Origin: Mucidula mucida
Lineage: Eukaryota > Basidiomycota > Agaricomycetes > Agaricales > Physalacriaceae
Length of the DNA: 64,000 bases
NCBI GenBank assembly: GCA_015501055.1
Contig: JADNYV010000001.1
Coordinates: 496,001-560,000 of the forward strand
Reading direction: 5' to 3'
The number at the start of each line of letters is the position of its first letter. Within the stretch, counting starts at the first letter, position 1. This document shows positions 1 through 10,611 of the stretch, piece by piece. The notes under the pieces are model-generated. The model was not told the DNA's origin and searched no databases. It saw only the letters and a list, made by a program, of their open reading frames with translations. Made by a program: the position numbers and the translations under genes.

Positions 1-319
1 GCACAAGATAACAGACCAATGTCATCATACAGCATGATCATCACGGCTATAAATATTGTCAAACGTTTGATGAAACTATTCCGAGCCTCGATAGAATGTC
101 ACAGAGGCCGAGCGCGTGCGATACGAAGGAGTATGTGACATACAACTGTAGCGATCGCATGGTTGAACAGAAGTTTGGACCCACTTGCACCCTCACAGGG
201 TCGATCACGTGTCACCGACGCGTTTGTCCGTGTTTACCTAACGGCTCTCCTGCTTCCCACCTCTCAAGTCGACTTCTGCAGCACTATGACACGGCGCAGT
301 ACGTACGGATCTTAATCGA
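1..319. other. upstream region of the BRCA2 gene
   Basis: No gene is supported here. A 75-codon plus-strand frame from 96 to 323 shows no recognisable domain and ends just past the chosen BRCA2 start, so it is probably chance. The stretch most likely carries the promoter and 5' leader of the gene that begins at 320. Confidence 0.4.
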
Positions 320-3300
320 ATGACTGACTTACTCAAGTTTTCAGGCCGATCTCCGGTTGCAGCGTCCAGTGCGAAAAGGCAGCGAACTCAGTCGCCAGAA
401 ATCGAATTTCCAGAACTCAGTCAAGCTGAAATCGAGGTGTTCGAAATGATAGAGGCCTCTCATTCTCAGAGAGCAAGCGGCTCGTCACAGTCTGTGCAAT
501 TAGTTAAGGAGAAATATTCAGTCGACAGTGACGAAAGTATGCATGAGGTGAGCGGATCATTGCACACTTTGAGCCATCCTTGTTAAAGACCGTAGGTATC
601 ATCGGACGATCCATTTGGACCGGATGCGCCCACCAAAACAGTATTTCCCTCATTTACTTCCGCGGCATTGTTCACATCGGCTGCAGCTTTGTCTGCCATG
701 GACGAGCCCGAACCATCCTCATCACAATCTCCGCCGGAACCAGACTACGACTCTTGGTTTGACAACAAGCCACCAGATGATTCTGTAGGATTTAAGTCTG
801 CAGCATCGTTCACTACTGCTTTCCAAACGGCCTCGAAAGGCATCATTGCACCGTCTGCCGAAGCGATCGCGAAAGCGCAAGCATTGCTTAGCAAATGGGG
901 CGACAACGGTAAAGAAGACGCGCCATCTGAGTCCTCAGAGACACTGAGGCCTCTTCTGCCTCCAAATCTGGCATTATTTCAAACAGCATCATCGCTCGCC
1001 AAGAACGACACCCCCAGCCGTCCTGCTCTGCGCACTGTACGAAACATCCTAGATACTCCTCAAACGCCAACTCCTGGAGCGTCTTCTCATTCTTCAGTTA
1101 CTTCAATTTCGCTACCTTCATTGGCTGCATCACTAACAGCAAAGCCAAAGGCATTCAAATCACCGTTCATGAAACCACCACTGAAGTCCGCATTTAGTCC
1201 CGCATCAGTCTCGCAAAACCTTCCTCCATCCAGTGCTGCTACTCCCGTCCGCCCCAAACATCCACTTTCCAATGCTCCAGTTACTGTCCCATTATATGCG
1301 TCTCCAAAATCCGCCAACGCGCTAACCCTTCCGAAGCCCATTATTCTACGAAGTACTCCCGCAAAGTTTGTGACACCATTCAAACCTGGTATGCGACCTG
1401 GCGAACCTGGGCATACAAAGTTAATACAAAAAGCGACAAGCACACCCTCCCTCCCTTCATTCGCACCGGCGTCTTCCGGTAGGCTGGCGAAGCCTCCAAG
1501 GGCTACGCCTCAGAAACCCGCAGCCCGATCTGTCTTCAACCTTGGTAACTGAACTCATTGCTTGCCTTACTCGAGCTAACGACATTCCCGTAGTCAAGTC
1601 CCCAGAGCGACAGACTCTCGCAGAATGTGGTGTGGTACCTCGTTGGTACGAGTTAGTAGACTCCGAATTACCTCAATCGTAAGTGATCAAACGTGTGACT
1701 ATGCGTAACTAACCCATATCCTAGTATCATTCGACAGTTAGAACAGATGCACCCGTCTCTAGCACCATATTATTCATTTTTTGGACCTGCTCTGGATAAG
1801 AGTCGAGATCCTTTTGCCCAAGATGTACAAATTGGCCCTAGCGCCGCTTTTGAAAGACTGCAAACGGCTGGCTGCACTCTCGCGACACAGGAATGGGTCG
1901 ATAACCACTGGTCGCTGATTCTGTGGAAATTGGCTGGTTTGGCTTATCTACAACCTGAACGCGAGTGGTATGATGATCAGAAACGCTGGTGCTGGGATGA
2001 AGTGTATCGACAATTACTGTACAGGTTAGCATTCCTCATTGGAGATGAGAGATTCAATGCTGATCCTGGTTACCCAAGATACGAGCGCGAACTTAATCAG
2101 GGTGTTCGCCCACCGCTGCGAATGATCGCAACCCAAGATGCACCATCTGTGTCACCTATGGTTCTATGCATCAGCGACATCCTTTGGCTTCCTCAAAGAA
2201 GCCAGCTGGATGGGAAACTGAATGATCGCGTCGCGGAGCTAGAGGTTACGGACGGCTGGTACAAGATTCGGGCACAAATCGATGCACCACTCATGAGAGC
2301 CATTAACAAAGGGAAGCTCAAGGTGGGAAGGAAGATTGCTGTAGTGAATGCCAAGGTAAATGCGGAGCGACCAGAATACGCTTGAGAGCTCATTATTTTC
2401 ATAGTTGGATTCAGAGCGCAAGGATCCCCAGGAAATACTTGAGGCTTACGGTTCTATCAAATTGGTCCTCTCTGGTAACTCCTCCCATCTAGCGCCTTGG
2501 CATGCGAAGCTAGGGTTCCAAACAGACTTACCCATTGCTACTATGAGCAGTTTGACTCGAGATGGAGGAATGATCGCGGCCATGGACCTTGTTATCGTCA
2601 AAGCGAGTAACGAACGATCTCATGCTTTCCATGTCCTGCTAACATCTGCCTGACAGGCTTTCCCCATCGCCTACTTCGAATTCGTCTACGAGGGAGATAA
2701 GAAGGTCAACAACGGTCCGCTGAACGAGCAGGAAGAGTCTCGTCTTTGCGACCAATGGCAGGTGAGTTGACCGGTTTCAACGATTGTCAAGAACATCCCA
2801 ACATATTTATCGCACAGCGTAAACGCGAACACGAACACTCCAAACTGCGTGAAAACCTGGAGAAAACCTTTAGGCGGTATGCAGGCTACGCTGAGCGGCT
2901 AGAGAGGAAGGCAGGTTCCAATTTTCGACCGAGCGAAGCAGGCCCTCCTGATCGAATCGACGACCTTTATGATCAGCTGGAGGAGCCTGAGGATGCGGTG
3001 AGCGTGATTTCGCGGGTGTCTTCCTCCGACGCGGGTTGGCTTGCTATGCGGATACGCCACCAGATGGAGAAGCAACAGGAAACTATGTCGGAGGAGATTG
3101 ACAAGGAGTTGAATGTAAGAATTAATCCATGAGTTTTTGACTCTGACATGTTGCTCAACAAATCCTAGGACATATGTCCCCCTCGGGATGTACGAAGCTT
3201 TCGAGTACTAGTCGTGAAGGACGCGCGGTCCGGTAGGAAGCCCGCCAATCGGGAAGCCCAGCTGACGGTTTGGGATGTACTGAACGTCCATCTGGCTGAA

Positions 3301-3468
3301 GGAAGACGCGCTGGCTCTTTCCAAGTCGGAGAGTGTTGTCGAGTCACACATCTACAGCCGACGCAACCATCTGCGTGGATGGACAGCTCGCCTGGAGCTC
3401 AAATATTCATGTCCACTACGCGGAACACCAGATGGACAAAACTGAGACCTACGCGACGCGAAACTTGA
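320..3468 (+). CDS. BRH2: BRCA2/Brh2-family recombination mediator
   Basis: This protein loads Rad51 onto RPA-coated single-stranded DNA during homologous recombination in the nucleus. It is split by short introns; the first (548-595, phase 0) joins MHE to VSSDDPFG. Two BRC-type Rad51-binding repeats are visible: FQTASKGIIAPSAEAI at about residue 145 and a looser FQTASS...ALRTVRNIL at about residue 200. The BRCA2 helical domain follows (from about 1590; WDEVYRQLLYR region), then OB1 (LEVTDGWYKIRAQID, continuing after the intron near 2355) and a charged helical insert (about 2820-3115). A last OB-like block lies at 3170-3460. The whole is much shorter than human BRCA2 and closer in size to Ustilago Brh2. 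The start at 320 is the first ATG that splices in frame. A C-terminal Rad51-binding motif was not recognised. It is convergent with the next gene, with about 100 bp between stops. Confidence 0.85.
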
Positions 3469-3568
3469 AATGTAAATCTCACTTGAACTTATGCTTATGT
3501 CTTTGCGGATTTGTAGTCTACTGTAAACCAGAATAGTTGAATGGATAGATATGCAGTAAAGTACGCAT

Positions 3569-5273
3569 TCAGACCGATAATCCATAGGTTTTGAAGGTGG
3601 TCTCATAATCGGCAACGTGTTCCCGGCCCATCGACACCACTGTAGGTTTCCTACCAGTTCTCAGACCGAAGAGTGAGTTTGCGACCTTCCTGATATGAGC
3701 CGGTGTGATCAGATCTATCTTGGCTGTCATCTCGCCGACGGGTACTTTGCGGCCTTGAACCAGGATCTATAGGCAAACACAGATCAAAGTCAAGTCAACG
3801 ATTACACAAAGGTCTTACCTGTCGCCCTAGGTCCTCTACTTGGATGGACTGGCTCTCCAAAGACATCATCAAACTCGATTTGAGTTGGTTCTTAGCCCTG
3901 GCCAGTTCCGTCTCCTTGATATCGGTGTAGAGAAGGAGACTCAATTGATGTACTATGTGGGGCAGAATCTCGGAGGCCCTGCTGCCGCCGTGCGCGCTTG
4001 AAGGAACGAAGGAAGCGAAAAGACCGAAAAGGGAGGAATCAGCGTAGATGTGGTGGAACGACGCGCAGTGGTCGATTTGTGGGAAATGATTGAGGATGTT
4101 GGTGTAGAGGCGGGAGTACATGCCCTTGCCTGGGCCACCTGGAGGGATGTGAGTGTATCAACTTTGGCCTGAATTTAGAATGCGTACCAGCTGAGAAGCT
4201 CCCACCTCCACCGAGAAGAACTTGCATGGTCGCAACTGCGTAGACATCATCGTCATGAATACCGACACCCTCATACGCGATATAGAGATGATCGAACTCG
4301 GAAGAGTCGTTATGCATGAAAGCATGACCCCCGGTGTATCCTACATGTGGGTTCAACTGTGGGGAATCATCGACACTGTTGGGGAAGAGGTATGATGCCG
4401 CGCGGGTTAAAGTCTTGGTGACAGATGGCGCAGATGCAGATAATATATTAGTCGGACTTTGGGGTTGTGGTGTATTGGGCCGGTAGGTCAGTGGTGTTTG
4501 CGCCGCTGGGCCTTTTAACGAGGAGAAGTATTTGTCGGCCAATTCCACAAGCTGCTCGTGTGGCATTCCCGCACCGGCGATGACCATGCGTTCTGGTCTA
4601 TACCAATACTTCATAGCTCGTCGGAGAGTGTTGCTGTCGATAACGTCTATGCGGTGCGGGGGACATAATAGTGAGTTGCCGAGACCCTGGTTTCCGTAGG
4701 CGACGCTGTGAAGGACCTCGGGAACAATCATCTCAGGCTTTGCCGACAACTCTCGTATCTCGTAGCGGGTGGCATCGCGCTGGGCTTCAAGCTCTTCAGG
4801 AACGAACGTAGGGTTAAGCACCGTGTCTGCAATAAGCTCCAGTGCGAGCGGCGTGCCCTTGTGGAAATGCGACGACTGGTACATGAGTGATTCTCGCGAC
4901 GAGTTGCACATTATCTGGCCGCCCAGCTTGTCAGCCGCAGCTGCCACCTCCAAGTCTGAGTGCGTTGTGGTTCCCTGAACGAAACTGAGCTTGGCCAAAT
5001 TGTTTGTTTGAGGCATTTACCCACCTTGAAGGCCATTCTATCCAGAAAATGGCTTGCGCCTAGGATATCCGGCGTCTCATAGCGCGCGCCGGCGTCGACG
5101 TAGAGGCCACAGGAAGAAAAGTGGCCTGGCGTAGAATCTGTCGCGACTCGTATTTTGTTTGGCAGAGTCGTTATCTGCGTCTGTGAAGGACCGACCACCC
5201 TTGAAAACGTGCGGTGGCCATGGCGCGCATGCTGCTGACTGCGACGGGCAACCGCGTAACAGGCTTTGCGCAT
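3569..5273 (-). CDS. MAS2: mitochondrial processing peptidase alpha subunit
   Basis: This is the non-catalytic alpha subunit of the matrix peptidase that removes targeting peptides from imported precursors. The N-terminus is basic and presequence-like (MRKACYAVARRSQQHARHGH). The core includes GHFSSCGLYVDAGARYE, the LGGQIMCNSSRESLMYQ block and the alpha-specific glycine-rich loop [20 protein letters not shown], which is interrupted by an intron near 4140-4190. The zinc-binding HxxEH motif of the beta subunit is absent, as expected for alpha. Splicing FK to GTTTHSDLEV near 4975-5027 restores the conserved FK-S/G-T junction. The C-terminus reads TTFKTYGLSV then stop. Predicted length is about 515 residues, normal for the family (M16, LuxS/MPP-like fold). 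Confidence 0.9.
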
Positions 5274-5371
5274 GGGTGAGTAAGGTAAGAAAGAGGATGA
5301 CGTAGATTCGGCTGATGACTTTCCTCAAATGGGCTCAACCCCGAATCCAGCCACACTTTCTCAGTACTTAC

Positions 5372-5694
5372 ATCGGCATGGATGCATGATTCGAGCCATT
5401 GAACATCAGCGTAGGCCTTTACTCTTATAGGATCATCCGTTCCAGTCATTACGGACAGCGCGGCGAGGTCATGAGTACACAAGATATTTTTCAGGAGCTT
5501 GACAGGAATTCGTACTAATTGCGTTGGAAGGCCTCTGAATGACTGAACCTTGAATTTGAAGCACCAGGCGCGCATGAGGTATCCGTCACACGTACACATA
5601 GTGTGGGCGTGACTCTCGTGCTTTCACAAACTTCAACTACTCTCAACGGAAGTCCAACGTGTATACGTCGTTTCCTGGCACCTTCCTCCTTCAT
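5372..5694 (-). CDS. possible spliced protein of unknown function, upstream of MPP-alpha
   Basis: Two frames join in phase across a GTACGT..AAG intron: MKEEGARKRRIHVGLPLRVV... to VQSFRGLPTQLVRIPVKLLKNI..., and the second block ends at a strong GTAAGT donor near 5371. The composition looks like real protein rather than a shadow, but I do not recognise a family. What follows is unclear: the frame stays open without splicing down to 5171, which would overlap the first exon of the peptidase gene in another frame. It may be a short independent gene or an upstream ORF of the peptidase transcript. Confidence 0.3.
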
Positions 5695-5847
5695 TGAAAT
5701 ATACTCTCTCAAAACATCGGTATAAATCACCGAATCGGTGCTGAAAGTACTGTAGGACTCGGTGGAGGTGGGATACTTATCTCAAGAATCCTTGAAGAAG
5801 TAAGGATTCCACATATCCCATAAGTATATTTAATTACAACGCGTTGA

Positions 5848-6334
5848 ATGGCGCAGTCTCGAAATAGGAACAGAGCTCTGTCGACGAAGGCAACCGAATG
5901 AGGCTTTGCCTTACCTCTATGCCGCTTATTTGTTCCTCCTGCCAGCAGGTCGGTCTCTCTGGCGCCTCTGGATGGATGTAGACTCACCGACGCGTTTCAA
6001 ACGTCGTATTGTAGTGTCCCCTGCCAAAGAGCGGATTGGAAGGACCACAAATCAGGTCAGTCTGCCGTTCGTTTATTTTGGTGAATTAATGCTGAATGGG
6101 GCTTTCGTGCTTGCAGACTGCCAAACTAGAAAGCTGCAACAGACGGCGAAGAAGGCATTCGCGGCAGGACAGCCACTCCCCGAGAAAGCGAAAATGCCCA
6201 TCTTCGCGGCAGATATAACTACTGAAGGCATACATTTGTATGATGGAATGAAGGCGACTGCGACTGAGATTCCGGAGGGCATTCCAAAGCCGAAGAAGAA
6301 GAAGAAAAAGAGTAAGAAAGCGTCTTCCTCGTAA
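5848..6334 (+). CDS. small MYND-type zinc finger protein
   Basis: The clear motif is the C-terminal half of a MYND finger, YCSVPCQRADWKDHKSDC, formed by joining exons across a GTCAGT..GCAG intron (about 6056-6115). MYND fingers bind proline-rich peptides and act as protein-interaction modules. A first exon at 5848-5879 (MAQSRNRNRAL) joins in phase to exon 2 at 5949 after a pyrimidine-rich acceptor. In this model the first CxxC pair is not seen; only GCRLTDAFQTSYC precedes the second half. So either exon 1 is wrong or the finger is degenerate. The tail is short, ends in a lysine tract (KPKKKKKKSKK), and could serve as a nuclear signal. The exact partner is unknown. Confidence 0.6.
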
Positions 6335-6681
6335 TTCACTTGTACGTCCTCCGCATGTATCCCCATATCTGTTTGATGCTTGAATTTGTTGTACATCGAT
6401 TTTGACTCTACTCATTCCATTCTTTATTCATAAACTGCCATTTGGCGTATTCATTGGTGCACAAATAACGCTATTATACAGGCACCTACAGGTACAAGAG
6501 CGTGAATAAGAATAATGCAATTATAACTTGAAAGCAATACGACAACATGAAGCAAGAGGAAGGGGTGTCGCGCGGCGGAGAAAGCAAAGAAAGCGAGAGA
6601 CTGAAAGGAGAGCATGTGGTAAACAAAAAGGTCAGCATAACGGGCATAGCATATGGCATAACACGGAAGAAAAAAGAAAAC

Positions 6682-7945
6682 TCAAAAGAAGGAGGAGAAG
6701 AGGAATCGCGCGACAATGTAAGATGACAACAATATAATGCCTGGCGCAATTACAAAGAGGAAAACGAGGATTGAGAGTGAAGCGATGAAGTTCTTCATCT
6801 CCTTCTCTGAGAGGGACTCCTTGACGACGGGTACATTGTGGGGGAGTACCCTAGGCGGAGGAGGGGGCAGCACGTCAATTTCTGCTAATGACAGACGGCG
6901 AGGCGGGGGCGCAACATGGTGATACACAGTGGGCCACAGACGAGGCGGAAGGGCAGAAGGCGAAGGCACCGGTAAAGGGACCCGGGGAGTAGCTGCCATC
7001 TCGACGCGGCGCTGTTCTGCACAGGCCATCTTTCCGTCGTCGATGGTATTCCTCCGGCGCTTCTTTGTAACGACTGCTGTGGGTGGAACTATTTCCTGAA
7101 GTCGGGAAGGAGGGCAAGTAATCATGGGTTCGATTACACTATTTGCACGAAAGTGTCTCGGTCTGACGACGACGGGAGGTGATGGTTCCGCGGCAGGCTA
7201 ACAAAGAGATTGAGTGACATGAAGACGTGAAAGTCAAACAACATACCTCTGGTGCCTCTATTGCAAGAGTCTCTTTAGACTTCTTGCGTTTACGGAACGC
7301 CTTGGGGTTGAGTCTCTTGATCAGCGGTAAGCCCAAGACTCGCGGGGACGACAGTAGACGAGGAAGTGTTTGATGAATGAACGTGTGGGGTGACTTCGGA
7401 ACCATCAGACCGAGCTGGCGCCACACTAGCGAACGCGGAATGGGGGGTGCTTCCGGTTCTGGCTCTGGAGCAGGGAGTCTCAGTGGGCGTTTTAGACGGG
7501 TCTCTTGGGAAAGGAAGTCGCTGTACTGTAGAAACTTGTCTACCCTCTAAATTGCAGGTCAGTACCATGACAAGAGAGACAGCGAGCGACGTACGGCTTG
7601 TGCTCTTGTTGGGCTATAGCAAGTTTCCTGTTCTTCGATGAGCACTGGTAAATTAGTCTACGGCAAGAACTAACTTCGGGATACTCATAAACAGGTCCCA
7701 ATGTTTCTCTGTTGTCATTCCAGACGGCGCGAGCGTCGTTGTAGGCGACGACGAGAAAACGGTCGAGCAGCGCTCTGGCGGCGCGCGTCTGGTCGTAGAT
7801 CTCGACGGAAGGAAACACTATTTGGCGATCCTGCATTTGTGTCAAGAACGTAGGAGAGTGATGACGGGCGACGACGTACCGAGCGAGGTGGAGGAGCAGA
7901 CGCCCATGGGACGTATCCCTCGAAATCAAGCAGACACCATTGCAT
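6682..7945 (-). CDS. proline-rich protein with a C-terminal membrane anchor, unknown function
   Basis: At least four exons can be joined: MQWCLLDFEGYVPWASAPPP, then a helical block with AARALLDRFLVVAYNDARAV. A basic and proline-rich middle follows (RLNPKAFRKRKKSKET; PPRRLSLAEIDVLPPPPPRV). The end is a single hydrophobic segment, NFIASLSILVFLFVIAPGII, about 20 residues before the stop. This arrangement suggests a tail-anchored protein with its bulk in the cytosol. No enzyme domain is recognised. Length is about 370 residues. The start at 7945 is the first ATG that splices in phase; the gene is convergent with the MYND gene. Confidence 0.55.
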
Positions 7946-8358
7946 GATGACGGTCTAGTCGGGAACAAGCACAAGAGCAGGCAGATGGCAGACGTTGATG
8001 GAGGTATCTCGCGGGAAGGGTGATGGTGGGGGGATAAGACCAGTGTTGAGCAGCACAGTTGAATTATATCGCTGCCCAAGAGACAGTGTGTCCAATTTGC
8101 AATAGCATTGTCAAGGATGTCACCTCTGTTGTGGACGATCGTGTCACAGTCACGGCATGGATTTGGCGAACAATGGGTCACCCAGAATTTGGAAAGAGGA
8201 CCAGGATTTACTTTGTCCAGAGCGATTGAGCGATAGGAAGTTTGAAATGTGTCTATTGTGTGTCGAGGGGCCAGTCCAACGAAGCGCCATAGATAGAAAT
8301 CTTTGCCTTGTGGCGAACACGACGAGAATTTAGAGAGTGGTGACTCGAGGGAACAAAG
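7946..8358. other. intergenic region between divergent genes
   Basis: Upstream of the membrane-anchor gene and of the possible microprotein on the other strand. A minus-strand frame runs through it (to 8181), but its composition looks like chance and it has no recognisable domain. I see no RNA gene. Confidence 0.35.
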
Positions 8359-8514
8359 ATGGCGACCCTGTATCGCTTCCCAATCGGGCCTGTTGGTGAG
8401 CTTAGAAAGGCAACTCAGCCCTCTGACCCTTGCACAGATTCACATTTTAGTCGAACAAAGGTTGGGAATCCAATGGGGATCTATTCACATTGGAACCGCA
8501 GTGCGGAACGATGA
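8359..8514 (+). CDS. possible two-exon microprotein
   Basis: An ATG at 8359 opens MATLYRFPIGPV, followed by a canonical GTGAGC donor (8396) and a pyrimidine-rich CACAG acceptor (8437). The join, in phase 1, gives DSHFSRTKVGNPMGIYSHWN and a stop at 8512-8514. The product would be roughly 38-40 residues, basic and soluble. It is too short for standard gene finding and I do not recognise it. Support is only the clean intron (42 nt), a reasonable start context (AAAGATGG) and its place in an otherwise empty gap, convergent with the ceramidase gene. Confidence 0.3.
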   Translation: MATLYRFPIGPVGELRKATQPSDPCTDSHFSRTKVGNPMGIYSHWNRSAER

Positions 8515-8583
8515 GAGCATTCCAATTAATTCCTTGTAAGCGCCTCAGCTTTGGAGATATGACGCGTAATGTTACAAGTAGCT

Positions 8584-9812
8584 CTACTGCATTTTCCCAA
8601 CGCGGGCTACAAGAGGTAGTCCAGACTGGTACCGGATCTGATAATTGCGTGTATCGCCCTTGATGCACAGGGACCTGTACACTTACTTATGAGTATAGCG
8701 GTAATGTTACTTGAAATACTCACATGTCTGTAGCGACGAGTTTGAAAATAATTAGTCGTAGACTTCAAAATACCCAAAACATGTATCACTTACATTGCGT
8801 TCCGATGAACATGTAATACGTGCCAATTCCCTGGAAATACTATCGAATAGGCGAGCAACGGCGTACATGAGACGCTTACTGTGAACACATGCCACCAAGA
8901 ATGTCCTTTAAGAGACGCGTTAGACCGGCTAGACTGATGGAAGAATGATAGCATAACAAGTACCTTCCAATAAGAAGGCGGCGGGCCACCCGAGCGAAGT
9001 CTTCCAAACCGTCAACAGATCGCAAAAGATGTTGTCCAGATTCCAAACGAGAAAGCCAAGGACGAATATTGCAGCTCCCATCGTATATATATTGGCGATC
9101 TGAGCTTTTTTCTCGTCAGGAATCTTGGTGCGAATCTCCGACCATTTGAGTAGGTACGCGATACGTATGGCGGACCCGAGAACAATCGCCCCGAACACGA
9201 CCTGATGATAAATCGGGTTTCGGTACAGAATGCTGGGAAGAAGGGATTTAGTGCGGGTGCGCAGAGAAACCGTGCGATGGTTCATACTATGACCAAGTGA
9301 ATAACGCGTCCAACACAGCGATAGTTATTAGGGAAGTTATAGTCCGCACGCTGGTCATCGAGAAACCCGGTTTACGGTCATAAAGAAACCATAGACTTAG
9401 AGAGGCCACGTATATCATCGGGAGTTCATCAGCAAGCTGGTAATGAAACAACAGTGTTGCATGAAAGGCAAAACTTCCAATGCCGACCATAGCAAAGCCC
9501 TGCTTGATATCAGCGCGTATTCAATAAACCAACGAGAGGCACACGCGCACCAGAAATCCGGCGCTGTATCTGCCCGGCAATGACTCGCGAACAACGTTCC
9601 GGATGCCATAGAAGGCGAGGGAGATGGAAAAAACATTAGAAAACGAGTTCGCCATCTCTGCGATGTAATACGAAAACTGATAGTTTGCCTGCCCAGCGCA
9701 ATCGGTAACGACACCAGTCAGCAACGTGTATACGGACCTCACACCAGTCCAAGGTGGCCGTTATCGGGCCATGGTATCCGGGGTGGTTTACAGCAAGCGT
9801 AGAGGTGGCCAT
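8584..9812 (-). CDS. YPC1: alkaline ceramidase (YPC1/YDC1/ACER family)
   Basis: An integral ER/Golgi membrane hydrolase that cleaves (phyto/dihydro)ceramide to a sphingoid base and a fatty acid. Exons join to MATSTLAVNHPGYHGPITAT...DWCE|ANYQFSYYIAEMANSFSN, matching the family's WCE-NY start. Conserved metal and catalytic residues are visible: the S-F-x-x-H block (GSFAFHATLLFHYQLADELP) and the C-terminal GHSWWHVFTGIGTYY with its HxxxH. Several hydrophobic segments match the seven-helix fold. The last exons join to YMSLCIKGDTRNYQIRYQSG and a stop at 8584. Length is about 300 residues, normal for the family. Which yeast paralogue it matches cannot be told by eye. Confidence 0.88.
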
Positions 9813-10611
9813 GGTGGTATCAACACAAGACAGAGCAGGATATACAGAGGAAGAGATAGTAAGCCGGAAGCCTGAGGTCGGCTGTTTCTGGGTGAGACTG
9901 TTTCCAACTATAAGCCGTAGTGCGATGGTCCGTGAGGGGCGTCTTTCGCGTCACATTGGCAACGTAAACCATTTAAAGCATCCTGACAAATGAAGTCCTG
10001 CTCGTTTGCTTGCCCGCTTCGGCATCACTTGCGCTGATATCGCAAATTTTGACACTATCGATGATGGTTCGCGATAGCGGACTGCAGGTGAGACGTAGCG
10101 CCACCCCATTGGGACCCAAGCGGGTACAAAGTTGCCGATTGTGGGAACCGACTCGGGATATGGAGGCTAGCTCCTATACTAATTTTGCAGAAGTTCGATT
10201 AAACTCCGTAGCTAAGTGGATTAGCGCACGATTCTACCTCAGAGTGAAGTGATGCGTTCGGTTCGCGATGGTGTCTTAGGATGTGACCTTGTAATCTTTT
10301 TTTTTGCGTGAGCACTGAGAGGCTAGAGCGTTCAGATAGGGTGGCACAGTAAATCTCCTACTAACGGTATTGATACCGACCCCCCAGGTGCTTCATGAAT
10401 TCTATGCCACTCCAAATATACGTCTTAATAGTGGGCATCTTCAAAGTTTGGCTTAGAGGTTGTGAAACTCGGCTTGGTAGAAACGACAAAGACAATGGTA
10501 CTTACTGTACTGAAGGCTTGCACTTAACGAAAAAACGGAGTGGAATCGTATTAATAGTGAGTAGTTGTACTTCTGTAGACATGTCAGGCTAACTCCAATA
10601 CTTACTTCCGT
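9813..10611. other. intergenic stretch without a recognisable gene
   Basis: About 800 bp between the ceramidase start and the end of EF-Ts. It contains a T9 run near 10298-10306 and several short frames without domain content. A tRNA-like A-box at about 10209 was examined and rejected. It probably holds the ceramidase promoter and the EF-Ts 3' end. Confidence 0.35.

Noticed and set aside
9521..9742. Separate membrane protein frame starting MRSVYTLLTG
   Set aside because: Its first residues are intron sequence of the ceramidase gene; the remainder is a ceramidase exon.
10205..10275. tRNA-like sequence (A-box TAGCTAAGTGGATTAGC, then GGTTCGCGA)
   Set aside because: The D-arm looks good, but no acceptor stem pairs, the anticodon stem does not close and the B-box lacks the usual GTTCRAnnC form.
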